A stretch of 64,000 nt of DNA, taken from positions 10,292,001-10,356,000 of the forward strand of contig JAMKCF010000020.1 in assembly GCA_023634235.1 (NCBI GenBank), in the 5' to 3' direction. Position 1 is the first letter of the stretch; every line of letters begins with the position of its first letter. Of the stretch, positions 21,612 to 32,164 are shown one piece after another. Both the position numbers and the translations under genes were made by a program. This DNA comes from Pisaster brevispinus (taxonomy: Eukaryota; Echinodermata; Asteroidea; Forcipulatida; Asteriidae). The notes below the pieces were generated by a model that saw only the letters and a program-made list of their open reading frames with translations, ran no database searches and was not told the origin of the DNA.

Positions 21612-24600
21612 GTAGATTAATTAACCTCAAATGTTACTGTATAATTCTCTGGGAAAGAATGTGTAGAACAAGATAATCATAACCCTGGATCCTCCAGACG
21701 GTCAGAGACCAGGGCCCAAACTCACAGAGCTGCTTAAAAATGTTCTGCTAGTTTGCGGAAGTGAGCACGATACCAGTCACAAATTGTATACAAAGTGGCA
21801 TGGTAGTATGGCTGGTAACCTTGTTCTGGTGAGCAAAATTTTGTTGTGCTTAGCCACTTTTTGTTTTTAAGCAGCTCTGTGAAATTGGGCCATGACCCTA
21901 AAAGGAAGTGACCAACAGCTGCAATTGTTTCTCCAATAATCGTAGCTCTTGATCATGTCCCTTAGACCTACATGTAAGAGATACGATGGACCATGCGTCC
22001 AAATTTGCCAATTTTATTTATTTTGTATGTGCCAAATTTGGGTAGATGTTAAAATGTTAAAAAAAAAAAAAAAAAAGAGTTAAAAAACTTGGTCAAATTT
22101 GAGCACTTTGTCGTAATCCTTTGGGTTACGGTAACATGCAAACCTTAACCCTTTCAATACCGCATTGTTTACAGGGGTCACACTGCTGTGTACCGCATTT
22201 TTTCACACAAAAAGCAAAGTGCAGTGTTCACTTTTTTCAATCTTGATTTTCTGTGTGAAGACATATTTTTGTGGAAAAACTTTGTGCATACAATTTGTAG
22301 CTAATGAAATGATCTTTCATATGATGTCAAATTTTTATATATTATCTTCATGTCTTTTGCCACCTCGATCGGCAAGAATGGGTCGAGGCCCGCCGAGCCC
22401 ATGCCCATGCCCACGGCGTTGAAGGGTTGCAGTGCTCGGTCCAGCTACCGGTATATCGTCAGGATCACTGCCATCATTGAACGTACCTTGCGACGAAACA
22501 TCACAAGTTTCATCCGAATCTTCAGTAGGTTCTTCTTCACATATTTTCAAGTCCAATTCATAGTCACTAATGACAAATATTTCAACCAAAACCTACGGGT
22601 CACGAACAGCCATGATGGTGATTTTTTGTCGGGAAAACGGAAGCGTGAAATCTGGAAGTACTGCAGCACACGACGTAGTTTTTCTCGGAAAATCGTAATG
22701 GCGACCCCCTATACAATACACACCATTGGAAAGCTCAATAAACAAGCTACCCGTCTATGTAAGGGTCAACAACAGAGGGCGCCAAACAAAATAAATACAG
22801 GGTCTCAAAGGCCGCAACTTTTTTTGTCGAGTAAACTCGACATTGGTACGGAAGCACACACAGCGCACGGTCGAGTAAACTCGACAATGGTATTGAAAGG
22901 GTTAATGCAACACACAGTGATGGGCTTACAAACTGGCATTCGAGTTTCATGACAGTTAGTCATGTCAACAGGCCACATGTGGGGAAGCACAGTAGCGGAT
23001 TGCGCATTGCGCATACACTGGCAACTGTTTCACAGAGTCCCTGGGGAAACCAGTTACAAGTGGTGCATGTGGACTGGTATTTTGGCTGGTAACCCTATTC
23101 TGGTAAGCAGAATATCTCCATCCTGGCGTGTTATGGCCAAACGGTCGAGTGCAATGGACTCAAGCTCTGGTGTTTCTGATCAGCAGAGTGGGGGGTACGA
23201 GTCCTGGTCTTGACACTTGTGTACTTAAGCAATACACTTTTTGCTTCGTCCTATTGGTGAACCCAGCTACACTTATCATTAACAGAAGGGGTTTGTCCTT
23301 GTGTTTCTGGCATGGTCTGGCAGCAATATGCGCCACTTCATTTATGACAGACATGGTGCACTTTTATTATTAAGCATGTGAAATTGAGCTCTGTAGAGTA
23401 TGAATAATTGAACTTGAACAAGTTTCACTCAAGACCAAGATTTCCCTCTACAGTTTCAGCTTGTACCCAAGAACATTAAGAAACGGCCGAGACAACACAA
23501 ACGTAAGCAATCCTGGGACAGTCCAGCTGCAAAGAAGGTCACGGTACAGGAGAGAGCTGGTCTGGGAGAAGACGGGGGCAGCTCGTTTGCAACAGGGGTG
23601 CGCAAATCTAGACGTCTGACAGGCCTTGTAAGTTTGTATTCATAATAGGTTGTATCTTGTATGCTAGAAGATGTTCAAAAAGGTCATCAAGTTCTCTTAA
23701 TCTCTTCGGGTCAGTATTGCAAAGAACATTTTCTTGCCCACCCGCAGTATTATTTTCTGAGCTTTTTGCGGATGTACATACACTTGGTGTTAGTGATTAA
23801 AGGGACACATTGTCTTCAAATTCCACAAAATGTTGCTGTTTGGAATTGCTCGGCATCCTTTGTAAGAGTTGTTCAATTCACTAAGACACCTACAGAGTGT
23901 TGTAGTTAGTGAGTAATGAAATACAAACAATAATTTGCGGTCTCTTGAGATATAACTGGCGTAATGTATGGTCTGCCATTTTGTGGAGTCAAAAGTTTGG
24001 TTCTACAAAAGAGCGGACTGTATTCTGTCATGCAATTACTTAAAAACCACACCACTTCACCAGCTGTTTATGTGAATCTTTATATTCTACTTTTGAAGGA
24101 TCTGTCCAACCATATTCATTTCTTTCTTTTTTTATAGCCCAAAGCAACCAATCAGAAGGCAGTGTGTTCCTTTAAATACATGTACGTGTATTGCCATGCT
24201 GTAAATTGACACAAGTTCAAAGTTGACTCCCAAAATTTATTTTGCTCACAACTTGAACTTTCACACGGGTCACTTGAAGGTCACATGGTGTGTTGCAACC
24301 AATAAAAAATGTGTTATATATAGGGCCGGTCGAATTGCCCTGCCAATATGAAAATAGGGGCCGATTTTCAACAGCCTGGAACACTGCTGGGGTTAAAATC
24401 TGAGAGCACCCTTTTCTCTTTGTAGAAGCCACCGAGCGCTGAGGATGTGGATTTAGAGCTGTCTAAAGTGGATCCCGACGCAGACTACAAACCAAAACCA
24501 GTCAAGAGGGAGAATACCTTTGGTGCCATTCCAGGTGAATTTCTGAGACTTTTAAGAAAATTAAAATCATAAATTCCATAGGTTTTGGGCGGAGATACTT

Positions 24601-27600
24601 CCTCGAATGTAAAAAAAAAAACTCCATCTATCAGATTTAAGTTGTGATGCCGTGTCTAATGCCTGTCAGTTTTGCGGAGAATTTAAAAGAACAGGCTGTG
24701 AGTTCAAGCATCTTGAATAAAGAACTTGCAGTAACCTACAGATTAGAAACCCAGGATGCCTCATAAGTTAACTTTATCAGTTTTGTTTGCATGCAATCCT
24801 GAGGAAACCTGTAAACAAGGTTGCTTGCTATGTGAACCAGAAACACCACGATTAACCCTACTCTTCCATAAGTGTTCTGGGTTCTATTTCGTGCATTACC
24901 AATGCTAGTTTACGGAACCTACTGCTTAAGGACAAAGCAATTATGGTAAATTATCTTGCTGATGGACACATGCGCCATGACTGGGACTCGAACCCACACT
25001 CTGCTGATCAGATACCCCAGAGCTTGAGTCCAGGGCCCAATTTCATGGCACTGCTTACCGCCAATTTCTGCGCTTGCGATCATCATTCTACGCTTACTGT
25101 GTAAGCACTGAATTTCTGTGCTAGCTGTGTAAGCAAAGAATGCCTAGTAACATGGAGTAGGCACGCGCACAAGCAAAAATTCTCCGCTAACCCGTGAAAT
25201 ACGCTTGATGTAAGCAAATTATTCCCTTCTTCCGTAAGCGTCGATTCTTTGCTTACGGTAAGCAGAGCCATGAAATTGAGCCCAGTTTGCTTGACTGCTC
25301 ATCCACAACACGTCACAAAATGGTCTTCAAGTGGAAGTTTTTCGACTTTGACGGTATTTAGGATGGATGAATACTAGTATGCCCTTGATGCTTATTGAGC
25401 TTTCAGATTGAAATTAAATGTTTTTGATTGTTGCAAATTCTGTATTAAGTCTTTAGGGGCAAACGCCGCTATTTTGAGCTCTACCTTTGATCCGTGATCT
25501 TAAACCTTTAACATTTCTACCACCAGGGGTCGAGGTAGGTCGAGAATGGATGATGAGAATTGACTGCTCTCGTGACGGCATCCACCGACCCACGGTTGCC
25601 GGCATCCATGGAAACGAGGAGGAGGGGTGCTACTCCTTGGCATTGTCGGGCGGCTATGAGGATGACTTGGATTTGGGAGAGTGCTTTACATACACTGGGG
25701 AAGGTGAGTTGCAACTTACCAGTGTTTATTAGGAGAGGTACACCCCGCTTTAAAAGAAGAACAAATTTTAACATAATTTCAGTGTGCTGCACAAAACAGG
25801 ACCATACTCAGAAACAGTTGGTGATTTCGGCCAATTAATTTTAGGTTAATTTCATCTGTCCTTTACTGTTTCTGCCATTTCTTGGATGCATTTACTATCA
25901 CATACGCATGGTATGCAAGCTTGCATCATGGGTCATGCTATCTTTGTTTTGTAATAATAATAATAATAACAATCGCATTTCTATAGCGCCTAACACCTCC
26001 AAAAGAAAGTCTCTAAGCGCTCAGAGGAAACAAAAGAATAATTATGTATATGATGATTTGAATAGATATGTTTTGAGAAGAGTCTTGAAACTTGAGATCG
26101 TAGTGGCTTGTTTGATGTGTAGAGGGAGATTGTTCCATAAGCGAGGTGCAGCAAACTGATAACTACGTTGACCATATGCTTTGGTGGCAACATTAGGGAT
26201 AACGAGGGTGTCTTTGTTAGCAGAACAGAGGTTTCTAGTAGGAGTGTATGGAGTTAGTAGATCTTTCAGGTAAGTTGGTCCACTTCCACGACTGCATTGA
26301 AATGTTTTAAGGAGAATTTTAAAGATGATGCGAGAATGAATAGGAAGCCAATGGAGGGATTGCAAAGCTGGAGTAATTGAATCGCGTTTTCTTAACCGGG
26401 AAATGAGACGAGCCGCTGAGTTTTGAATAAGTTGGAGTTTTCTGAGCTGTGAGTCGGGCAATCCATAGATGAGACTATTGCAGTAATTATGATGACAAAT
26501 TACAAAAGCATGGATGAGCTTTTCTGCTGTTGTTTTATTTATGAACTGGCGAATTTGTCCGATCTTGTGTAGGGCAAACGAGGTGGAACGGCATTTTGTA
26601 TTGATAAACTTATCCATGGCAAAAGATTTGTCAAATGTCACACCAAGGTTTCTTGCTTTGTCGACTGAGTGAACTGGTATACCATCAATTTGAATAGAAG
26701 ATAGTGGGATTCTGTTGCGAAAACGAGATGTGATGTGAAGGAGTTCTGTTTTATTCTCATTTAACTTGAGACCATTGCTACATGACCACTGCTTGATGTC
26801 CATTATGCAACTCTGTACGCTGAGAACGGTTTCCTGAAGCTGAGAATGTTTAAATGAAATGTAGACTTGTGTGTCATCAGCGTAAAACATGCTTTTAATA
26901 CCATGAGCATGAATTATCTCTTCAAGAGGCGAGGTGTACAGGGTGAACAGCAGGGGTCCCAATACAGATCCTTGTGGAACTCCCTGGGTTGGAGTATGAA
27001 CCGTAGATTGTTGCCCATTAATCAGAACTGCTTGACGACGATTTGTTAGATAAGTCCGAAGCCACTCTAATGCTTGATCCTTGATCCCGAACCTAAGCGA
27101 TAGACGGTTTAAAGTGATGTCGTGATTAATGGTGTCGAATGCTGCTGAAAAATCCAAGAGGACTAGAATAACCTCCAGCCCCCTGTCAAGAGATATCAGA
27201 ATATCATTTGAGACCCGAAGAAGTGCTGTTTTCACAGCTGTGAAATGGTCGGTAAGCAGATTGCATTTTTGGTTGTAGTTTTGTGTGATTTTCAAAGATA
27301 TAGCCTTGTATCTGGGCTACGGCAGCTTTCTCTGTCAGTTTAGACAAAAACTTGAGGTTGGCAATTGGTCGGTAGTTTTTCAGATCATCCGTATCCTTTT
27401 TGGGATCCTTTATGCGAGGGGATATGTTGGCAAATTTCAGACCTTCAGGGAATTGGCCACTCAGAAAGGAAGCGTTGATGATGCGGGTAATGATGGGCAG
27501 GAGTTCATTTGAGTATTGTTTCACCAAGGAGGTGGGAATGGGGTCAAGGCAGCATGTTGTTGAGGACGATTTCTTCATAAGTTTTTCAACCGCGTCCTTT

Positions 27601-30600
27601 GTTACTGGTTTAAAGCTGTTGAACGAAGTGACTAAGTGGTGATGTTCTCGGAAGTGTCTCCCTAAACTTTGGGCAGAGATGGCCAATGAGTCCGAGATGG
27701 TTTTCACTTTACTAGTGAAAAATTGTTGAAAACGTTCAGTCAATGGAGTTTGCAGGTCATCGGCTGATGTGAGGAGTTGTGGGGATTGAGGCTGACACAG
27801 TTTGTTTATTTTCTTGAAGAAGTCACGTGAGTTACATACGTTGTGAAGCTGTATACTAATGATATGGCATGTCGTGGCCGAGTGGGTAAGAGCACCGGAC
27901 TCAAGCTCTGGTGTTTCTAATCGGCAGGGTGTGGGTTCGAGTCCCGGTCGTGACGCTTGTGTCCTTAAGCAAAACACTTAACCATGATTGCTTCGTCCTT
28001 CGGATGGGATGTAAAGCCGTTGGTCCCGTGTGCTGTGTAACATTCGTGAAAGAACCGCCCCGGTGTTCCTGGTGTGATTGGCTGCATATTGCACCACAGC
28101 ACCTTGTAAACCATTACATGGTGCTATGTAAAGGAGTAGGTCTCATACTTCAAACGCAGCCCAAAATACAAAAATTGCAGGCCTTGAGCGTCACTGAGTG
28201 ACGGATATGAGCGCTATATAAGAAGCCATTATTATTATTATTATATTATGTAATAAAAATAATATGCAGTTCTTAAAATAGTGCTTTATCACACCAGAGG
28301 GCATCTCAAACCTCATAATTTTTTCTGCAATGTATACCGAACTAGGTTCGCAGTATAAGACCCATTTATTTACATAAAACCATGTAATGGTTTACAAGGT
28401 ACTGTGGCAAATCTGCAGCCAACCATACCAGAAAAACCGGGGCTAAGTCCATCTCTCAATGATAAGTGTACTGGGTTCTTTTACACAGTTGGTTGGAATA
28501 ACCATTTCATCACAGCATAACTACGATGATGCGAAACCAATCAAAGAAGCTCTGTTATGTTTCTGGTCAGGGTTTGCCAAAGTGCAAACCGAAGATTGCA
28601 AAGAATGGAAGAAATCTCTTGTTGCACAACTAAGAGAAGTGTACAGGCAAGCATGATTTGGGAGGGTTTTTGTTTGTTTGTTTTGTTCAAGAAAACATGA
28701 GCTTGATATAAAACTTTTGTCTGATCCCACAGGAGGACGAGACTTAAAGGGCACTAGAGCCAACCCTAAGAACCTACGCACTGCACCCCAGTCAAGGGAC
28801 CAGACACTAACCAGAGGTGAGATATGAGCAATATGTTACATTGTGCTAAACTTCATTTTGTTTTCTTCAAAGTCGCCTAGTTGCTAATTTGTTTAAAGTT
28901 TACCCTAACCTCAAAAGTGACCTTTATTCAGCTTGCTTCGTTGATCAGCTGATGGCTTTCGGCCGAGGTTCTGTGAATCAAGACAACATCAAATTTCACA
29001 GCTTATTATGAGAACCTTTGTTGTTATCTGTCCTTCGTCAAGTCAGCGTTTCATTCTGGCAGCAATATTTTCAAAGGAAACGATTACTCCAGAAGCTCCA
29101 AAAAATAATACTGTGGGTGGGCATGAAAAATGTTTCGCAACATCGACCCGAAGTTGTTGGGGTTTTTTTTATTGCAAATTAGGAGTGTTATTTTGATCAC
29201 ATCCATAAATTTGCATAGTTAAATAAGAATTCAGCTTGATGGTTTTCTTTTAATTCAATACTTTTTGAACAGGGAACCTTGCACTAACAAGGAACATTGA
29301 GTTCAATCGTCCTGTGAGAGTGATCCGAGGCTACAAGTTGGACAGCCCTTATGCTCCAGAGGATGGCTACAGATATGATGGTAAGTTGACTTCTTACACC
29401 ATATGCATGTATGCAAATTTACAAGCCGACTTCTTACACCTCGTGCATATTTATAAGCTGACTTCTTTACATCTCGTACATATTTATAAGGTATAAGGTG
29501 AATTGCTTCTGTAGGCCGCCGTAGTTTTTCCCAGAATGCTCGGTGGTAAAGTCGAGTCACATGATTTAGATCATCATGAATTGTGAATTGAATCAGTGTG
29601 ATTTGAAACATTTGTAGAGGCTGGAGTAAATACTTATGATCTTGACAATACACCAAATGTTTGTACCTCGTAGAATAGGCCTAAATACCCAAACTGTTAT
29701 GTGTGGCAAGTAGAACATGTCACTTTGACTCAAGGGTTTGTTTACACTAATGTAAAAGACCTCCACTTGAAAACAGAAGCTGTTGTATTTGGGACCCTTG
29801 AGGATATTTGTTTAGTTGGGTTGTTTTCACTTTCAGAAGTAAAGATCATTAAGGACAATCACAAATTATGAAGTGCATTTGTAAAACAGATGGTAAATTC
29901 CCAAATCTTTAATTGGCTAAATCAATACAAAATTTGATTTATTTTTTTTTTTTTTTCTTCTTCTTCAGGTCTCTACATGGTTGAGAAATACTGGTTCACC
30001 ACAGGCCTTTCCAGCTATGGTGTTTATAAGTTTGCCCTCCGTCGTTGCACTGATCAAGCTCCACCCTCCTGGGAAGTGGAAGAGCCCAACAGTCCTGGGA
30101 AGAAGTCTGACAGCGCATACAGTAGTCAATCAGAGAGGGACATCAGCGATGTGGAGAGCGAACAGGTGAGGTCAAGGTTGAAAGTTGAAAGGTTAAGATA
30201 TTGCTTGTTGAAAATGTTTACATTTTTGTTAAGCAGAGTCAGGTTACCAGCCCTTGAGGCAATGCAAGTAACTCTCTCTCTCTCTCCTGTCAGGCCTAGT
30301 TAAGGTACTAGGGCACCGACCTTTGATTGGCTAGTGGAGTTGGCTGAGAAGCGGTGAAGACATTCCATGTTTTCTGAAAGAGAATGAAAAATCCTGGTAC
30401 ATTGTATGAGAAAGTTTCCAGTCTTTACTCTTTTTAGTCAGGGTGTCATTGCGACAAAGATTCTCTAAGAAACAAATTATTCAGAAAGTTCAGACAAATT
30501 AATACCACGCAAAGGCAGGGTAGCTATTTTTAAAACCAACGTGAAGCGGTTAAGTTACTAGGGCAACCACCTTTGGTTGTACCCCGATGATGCACAGTTT

Positions 30601-30918
30601 CAAACAGATACAAGTAATTATCATGGAGCCAATAGAACTAAAGGCCTTTCTTGCCTCCGTGATGCATCAAGCCACCTTCAATTGTGCGCCCATTAGGCCT
30701 ACGCAAAGTTTCAAGTCACACAAGTAGTCTCATATTTTGTCATTGTGTATTTTCCACCTCAGGATAAGGACATTGATGGTAGCGACACCTCCGAGCTTTC
30801 CCCAGCCAGCAGCCCCGCCCCTATCCCAGAACCCTCCTCCCCCGCTCCCCAAGAAAACCAAGATGCAGAACAAGTCACTCCAGAAAATGTTACCATGGCA
30901 ACGACCAATAACGAGTGA
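21519..30918 (+). CDS. Stand-alone SRA/YDG-domain protein (8 coding exons)
   Basis: Complete 365-residue protein from exons 21519-21611, 23454-23627, 24426-24534, 25527-25703, 28733-28816, 29273-29380, 29969-30165 and 30763-30918. Residues ~5-28 (YEIQRLKNIEENKQVLKDLG) and ~80-89 (RKSRRLTG) resemble the N-terminal motif shared by CMR1/WDR76 proteins. Residues ~122-290 form an SRA (YDG) domain: FGAIPG, HRPTVAGIHG, SLALSGGYEDDLD, FTYTGEGG, RPVRVIRGYK, YAPEDGYRYDGLY and FALRRC. In UHRF1 this fold flips 5-methylcytosine out of hemimethylated DNA; the two Tyr that sandwich the flipped base (GGYEDD, FTYTG) and the pocket Asp are kept. The C-terminus is a Ser/Pro/Glu-rich tail. There is no UBL, Tudor, PHD or RING, so it cannot be UHRF1 itself. 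Probably a nuclear methyl-DNA reader without ligase activity; partner unknown. The start is the first ATG after the acceptor at 21502. Confidence 0.88.
21712..21891 (+). repeat. Foldback MITE family C copy
   Basis: Ends GGGCCCAAACTCACAGAGCT and AGCTCTGTGAAATTGGGCC are inverted repeats; interior GGCTGGTAACCTTGTTCTGG is shared with 43458-43661 and 23072-23105. Confidence 0.8.
22145..22905 (-). mobile_element. Internally deleted piggyBac element
   Basis: A 753-bp element (22149-22901) flanked by TTAA on both sides (22145-22148, 22902-22905). Terminal inverted repeats CCCTTTCAATACC / GGTATTGAAAGGG; subterminal repeats of GTCGAGTAAACTCGACA at about 22827 and 22869. TTAA targets and CCC ends are diagnostic for piggyBac. 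A minus-strand acidic ORF (22335-22589) looks like the N-terminus of a piggyBac-type transposase; the catalytic DDD region is missing, so it is non-autonomous. Confidence 0.85.
23072..23105 (+). repeat. MITE family C fragment
   Basis: TATTTTGGCTGGTAACCCTA and TTCTGGTAAGCA, the conserved interior of the long family C variant, directly before SINE copy 3. Confidence 0.6.
23128..23370 (+). mobile_element. tRNA-derived SINE, copy 3
   Basis: Family signature GGACTCAAGCTCTGGTGTTT, then GATCAGCAGAGTGGGGGG, box B region ACGAGTCCTGGTC, and the AACCCAGCTACACTTATCA body; 3' end truncated. Confidence 0.85.
23454..23627 (+). CDS. SRA gene exon 3, basic linker
   Basis: 58 codons of basic linker (KNIKKRPRQHKRKQSWDSP) ending GVRKSRRLTGL, the second half of the WDR76-like motif. 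Acceptor CTCTACAG, donor CTT|GTAAGT, phase 0. Confidence 0.85.
23799..24173 (+). repeat. Foldback MITE family D, full copy
   Basis: Ends TTAAAGGGACACATTG and CAGTGTGTTCCTTTAA are inverted repeats. Interior blocks TGTGGAGTCAAAAGTTTGGT and TTCTGTCATGCAATTAC recur in 57835-58230 and inverted in 18270-18582. Confidence 0.85.
24426..24534 (+). CDS. SRA gene exon 4
   Basis: Acidic linker (SAEDVDLELSKVDPDADYKP) ending in FGAIPG, the first conserved element of the SRA fold. Acceptor CTTTGTAG, donor CCAG|GTGAAT, phase 1. Confidence 0.87.
24838..25032 (-). mobile_element. tRNA-derived SINE, copy 4, 5' part split
   Basis: Minus-strand copy (CGAACCCACACTCTGCTGAT, then CAGAGCTTGAGTCC). Its head is interrupted by the MITE at 25033-25283; the remainder (TTTGCTTGACTGCTCATCCA, 25287-25312) lies beyond the insertion. 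Confidence 0.85.
25033..25283 (+). repeat. Foldback MITE family C inside SINE
   Basis: Ends GGGCCCAATTTCATGGCACT and AGAGCCATGAAATTGAGCCC are inverted repeats; inserted into the tRNA-like head of SINE copy 4. Confidence 0.88.
25527..25703 (+). CDS. SRA gene exon 5, methyl-C pocket
   Basis: Core of the SRA domain: WMMRIDCSRDGIHRPTVAG, then SLALSGGYEDDLDLGECF and TYTGEG, with the two pocket tyrosines and the Asp expected from UHRF1. Acceptor CCACCAG, donor GAAG|GTGAGT. Confidence 0.93.
25945..27865 (-). mobile_element. CR1/L2-type LINE, 5'-truncated, frameshifted
   Basis: Minus-strand reverse transcriptase ORF in two overlapping frames (27865-27204 and 27295-26042), separated by one extra base in a T run at 27229-27232. 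RT motifs are intact: FSAAFDTINH (near 27148), TQGVPQGSVLGPLLF (near 26968), FYADDTQVY (near 26881), and the C-terminal RLWNNLP and FKTLLKTYLF tail. The 3' end is GGCGCTATAGAAATGCG then (TTA)n. No endonuclease domain or ORF1 remains. It lies in the intron between SRA exons 5 and 6. Confidence 0.92.
25951..25972 (+). repeat. (TAA)n tail of LINE
   Basis: Microsatellite tail at the LINE 3' end, plus-strand TAA units. Confidence 0.9.
27866..28247 (+). mobile_element. tRNA-derived SINE, copy 5, full length
   Basis: Most complete plus-strand copy. Box A-like GTGGCCGAGTGGGTAAGAGC, box B GTGGGTTCGAGTCCC, body CCTTGTAAACCATTACATGG, tail GAGCGTCACTGAGTGACGG then GAGCGCTATATAAGAAGCC and (ATT)n. The head looks derived from a class II tRNA (Leu/Ser type). 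It starts exactly where the LINE's truncated 5' end stops. Confidence 0.92.
28335..28490 (-). mobile_element. SINE fragment, copy 6
   Basis: Minus-strand body: ACCATGTAATGGTTTACAAG, CTGCAGCCAACCATACCAGA and ATAAGTGTACTGGGTTCTTT. Confidence 0.8.
28733..28816 (+). CDS. SRA gene exon 6, finger loop
   Basis: Encodes GGRDLKGTRANPKNLRTAPQ and SRDQTLTRG, the loop that in UHRF1 supplies the base-flipping finger. Acceptor CCCACAG, donor AGAG|GTGAGA, phase 1. Confidence 0.92.
29273..29380 (+). CDS. SRA gene exon 7
   Basis: Encodes NLALTRNIEFNRPVRVIRGY, then YAPEDGYRYDG, including the YDG signature. Acceptor TGAACAG, donor GATG|GTAAGT. Confidence 0.93.
29383..29492 (+). repeat. ~37-bp tandem repeat, three units
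   Basis: Starts inside the splice donor of exon 7; units share GACTTCTTACACC and CATATTTATAAG. Confidence 0.75.
29969..30165 (+). CDS. SRA gene exon 8
   Basis: Encodes LYMVEKYWFTTGLSSYGVYK and FALRRCTDQAPPSWE, the last strands of the SRA fold, then a Ser/Glu-rich tail. Acceptor TTCTTCAG, donor CAG|GTGAGG. Confidence 0.92.
30330..30500 (-). repeat. Interspersed repeat family R1, copy
   Basis: Minus-strand relative of R1; shares the AAAATCCTGGTACATTGTAT block with 2266-2470 and the reverse complement of the 45520-45630 block. Confidence 0.5.
30763..30918 (+). CDS. SRA gene last exon
   Basis: 51 codons of a Ser/Pro/Glu tail (DGSDTSELSPASSPAPIPEP) and TGA at 30916. The coding sequence contains GTTACCATGGCAAC (30889-30902), a perfect X-box. 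Acceptor CCACCTCAG. Confidence 0.88.
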   Translation, partial: DKDIDGSDTSELSPASSPAPIPEPSSPAPQENQDAEQVTPENVTMATTNNE

Positions 30919-31264
30919 GTCAAATGTTTCTAAAGCGACACCAGAATTGTAGATACTTTTATTTTTTACATTTTATCAATTACTCAGTGATAACATTTTG
31001 CATTGTGATCAGACAATTTTAAATAATATTTGCCAAATTTGTTTTTGAATTATAACTCAAAAAATGCAAAATTTTAAAAACTATTTAGGGAACCAAGAAA
31101 TATACTCTATTAATAAAAAAACTAGACTATGAAAATAGTTTGGGTTGTGAACTATTTACATTTTGTGACTGGCACCCTTGGTTTTGTTTTTTAGTATTTT
31201 AGTTTATCTTATTAAATTTACTAACAGTTTCTGCTTAACAGTTTACGAAAGTTGGCCCTGATTG

Positions 31265-31345
31265 GTTTTGTTGAGTAGTTGTACTTTGCCTGCCTTTCAA
31301 TTCCGTGGACCCCAGTTCGAATCCCACCCGGCACAAGGACCGGTG
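31265..31345 (+). mobile_element. tRNA-like SINE arm, third type
   Basis: GTGGACCCCAGTTCGAATCC resembles the box B arm at 11337 and 11585. Confidence 0.5.
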
Positions 31346-31394
31346 GAGTGACTGATAAACTTCCTGACACCAATATATGAAACACTAATTCTTC

Positions 31395-31765
31395 CCACTG
31401 TCTGATCATTCAATAATCATCCACTGTGGTTTTGAATGCAAAATAAACTATGCCAGCCTGCAATTAGGAACGCATCTATACTGTACACAGTCAACCCTCC
31501 TACTGACTGACCATTCAATATCATCCACTGTGATTTGGAGTAATAAACTACATAATATGTCAGCCGGTGATAGATGTCATGTGGTAAATGTATCTACACA
31601 GTACACAGTCAACCCTCCTACTTTTTGACCATTCAATATCCTCCACTGTGGTTTGAAATGATAAATAAACTAAAGCCACTCTGCAATGTGACTTCATTTT
31701 TTGAATGCATCTACACAGTGCACAGTCACCCTCCTACTATCTGACCATTCAATATAATCCATTGT
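31395..31765 (+). repeat. ~113-bp tandem repeat, four units
   Basis: Units begin near 31402, 31512, 31627 and 31742 with TGACCATTCAATATCATCCA; each ends ACACAGTCAACCCTCCTACT. Confidence 0.85.
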
Positions 31766-32164
31766 TGTTTTTAATAAAAGATGCCTGAGTGCATATCACT
31801 ACTGTGATATCATGTGGTAAATGCATCTACTCAATACTCAATGTCACATTGCACAACTGGTGTAGTTGGATAGTTTGAAATGGTTGGAAAACTCACTGGA
31901 AATTGTTACCAAAAGTAGGAGGGTCAATTAAAATGTTAACATTATTTCAGTTCTAGACCCTCACTTCGTTGTAACGTATTAGAAACTAACCACTTCTGAA
32001 CTAACTAGCTTTGTAGAAATGTTTTTATTTTAATGTTACAAATGATCAATATTGGTTGTAGTTCTAAGTTTGTCTTTATAAAGAAGCGTTTCGAACATAA
32101 ATTTAGTTTTACTTAATAAGTTTATTTTTTAACTATAATTGTTATTTGTATTTTTGATAACTGA

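Noticed and set aside
22350..22952. 200-codon plus-strand ORF
   Set aside because: Lies across the mini-piggyBac element and its right flank; antisense to the transposase remnant.
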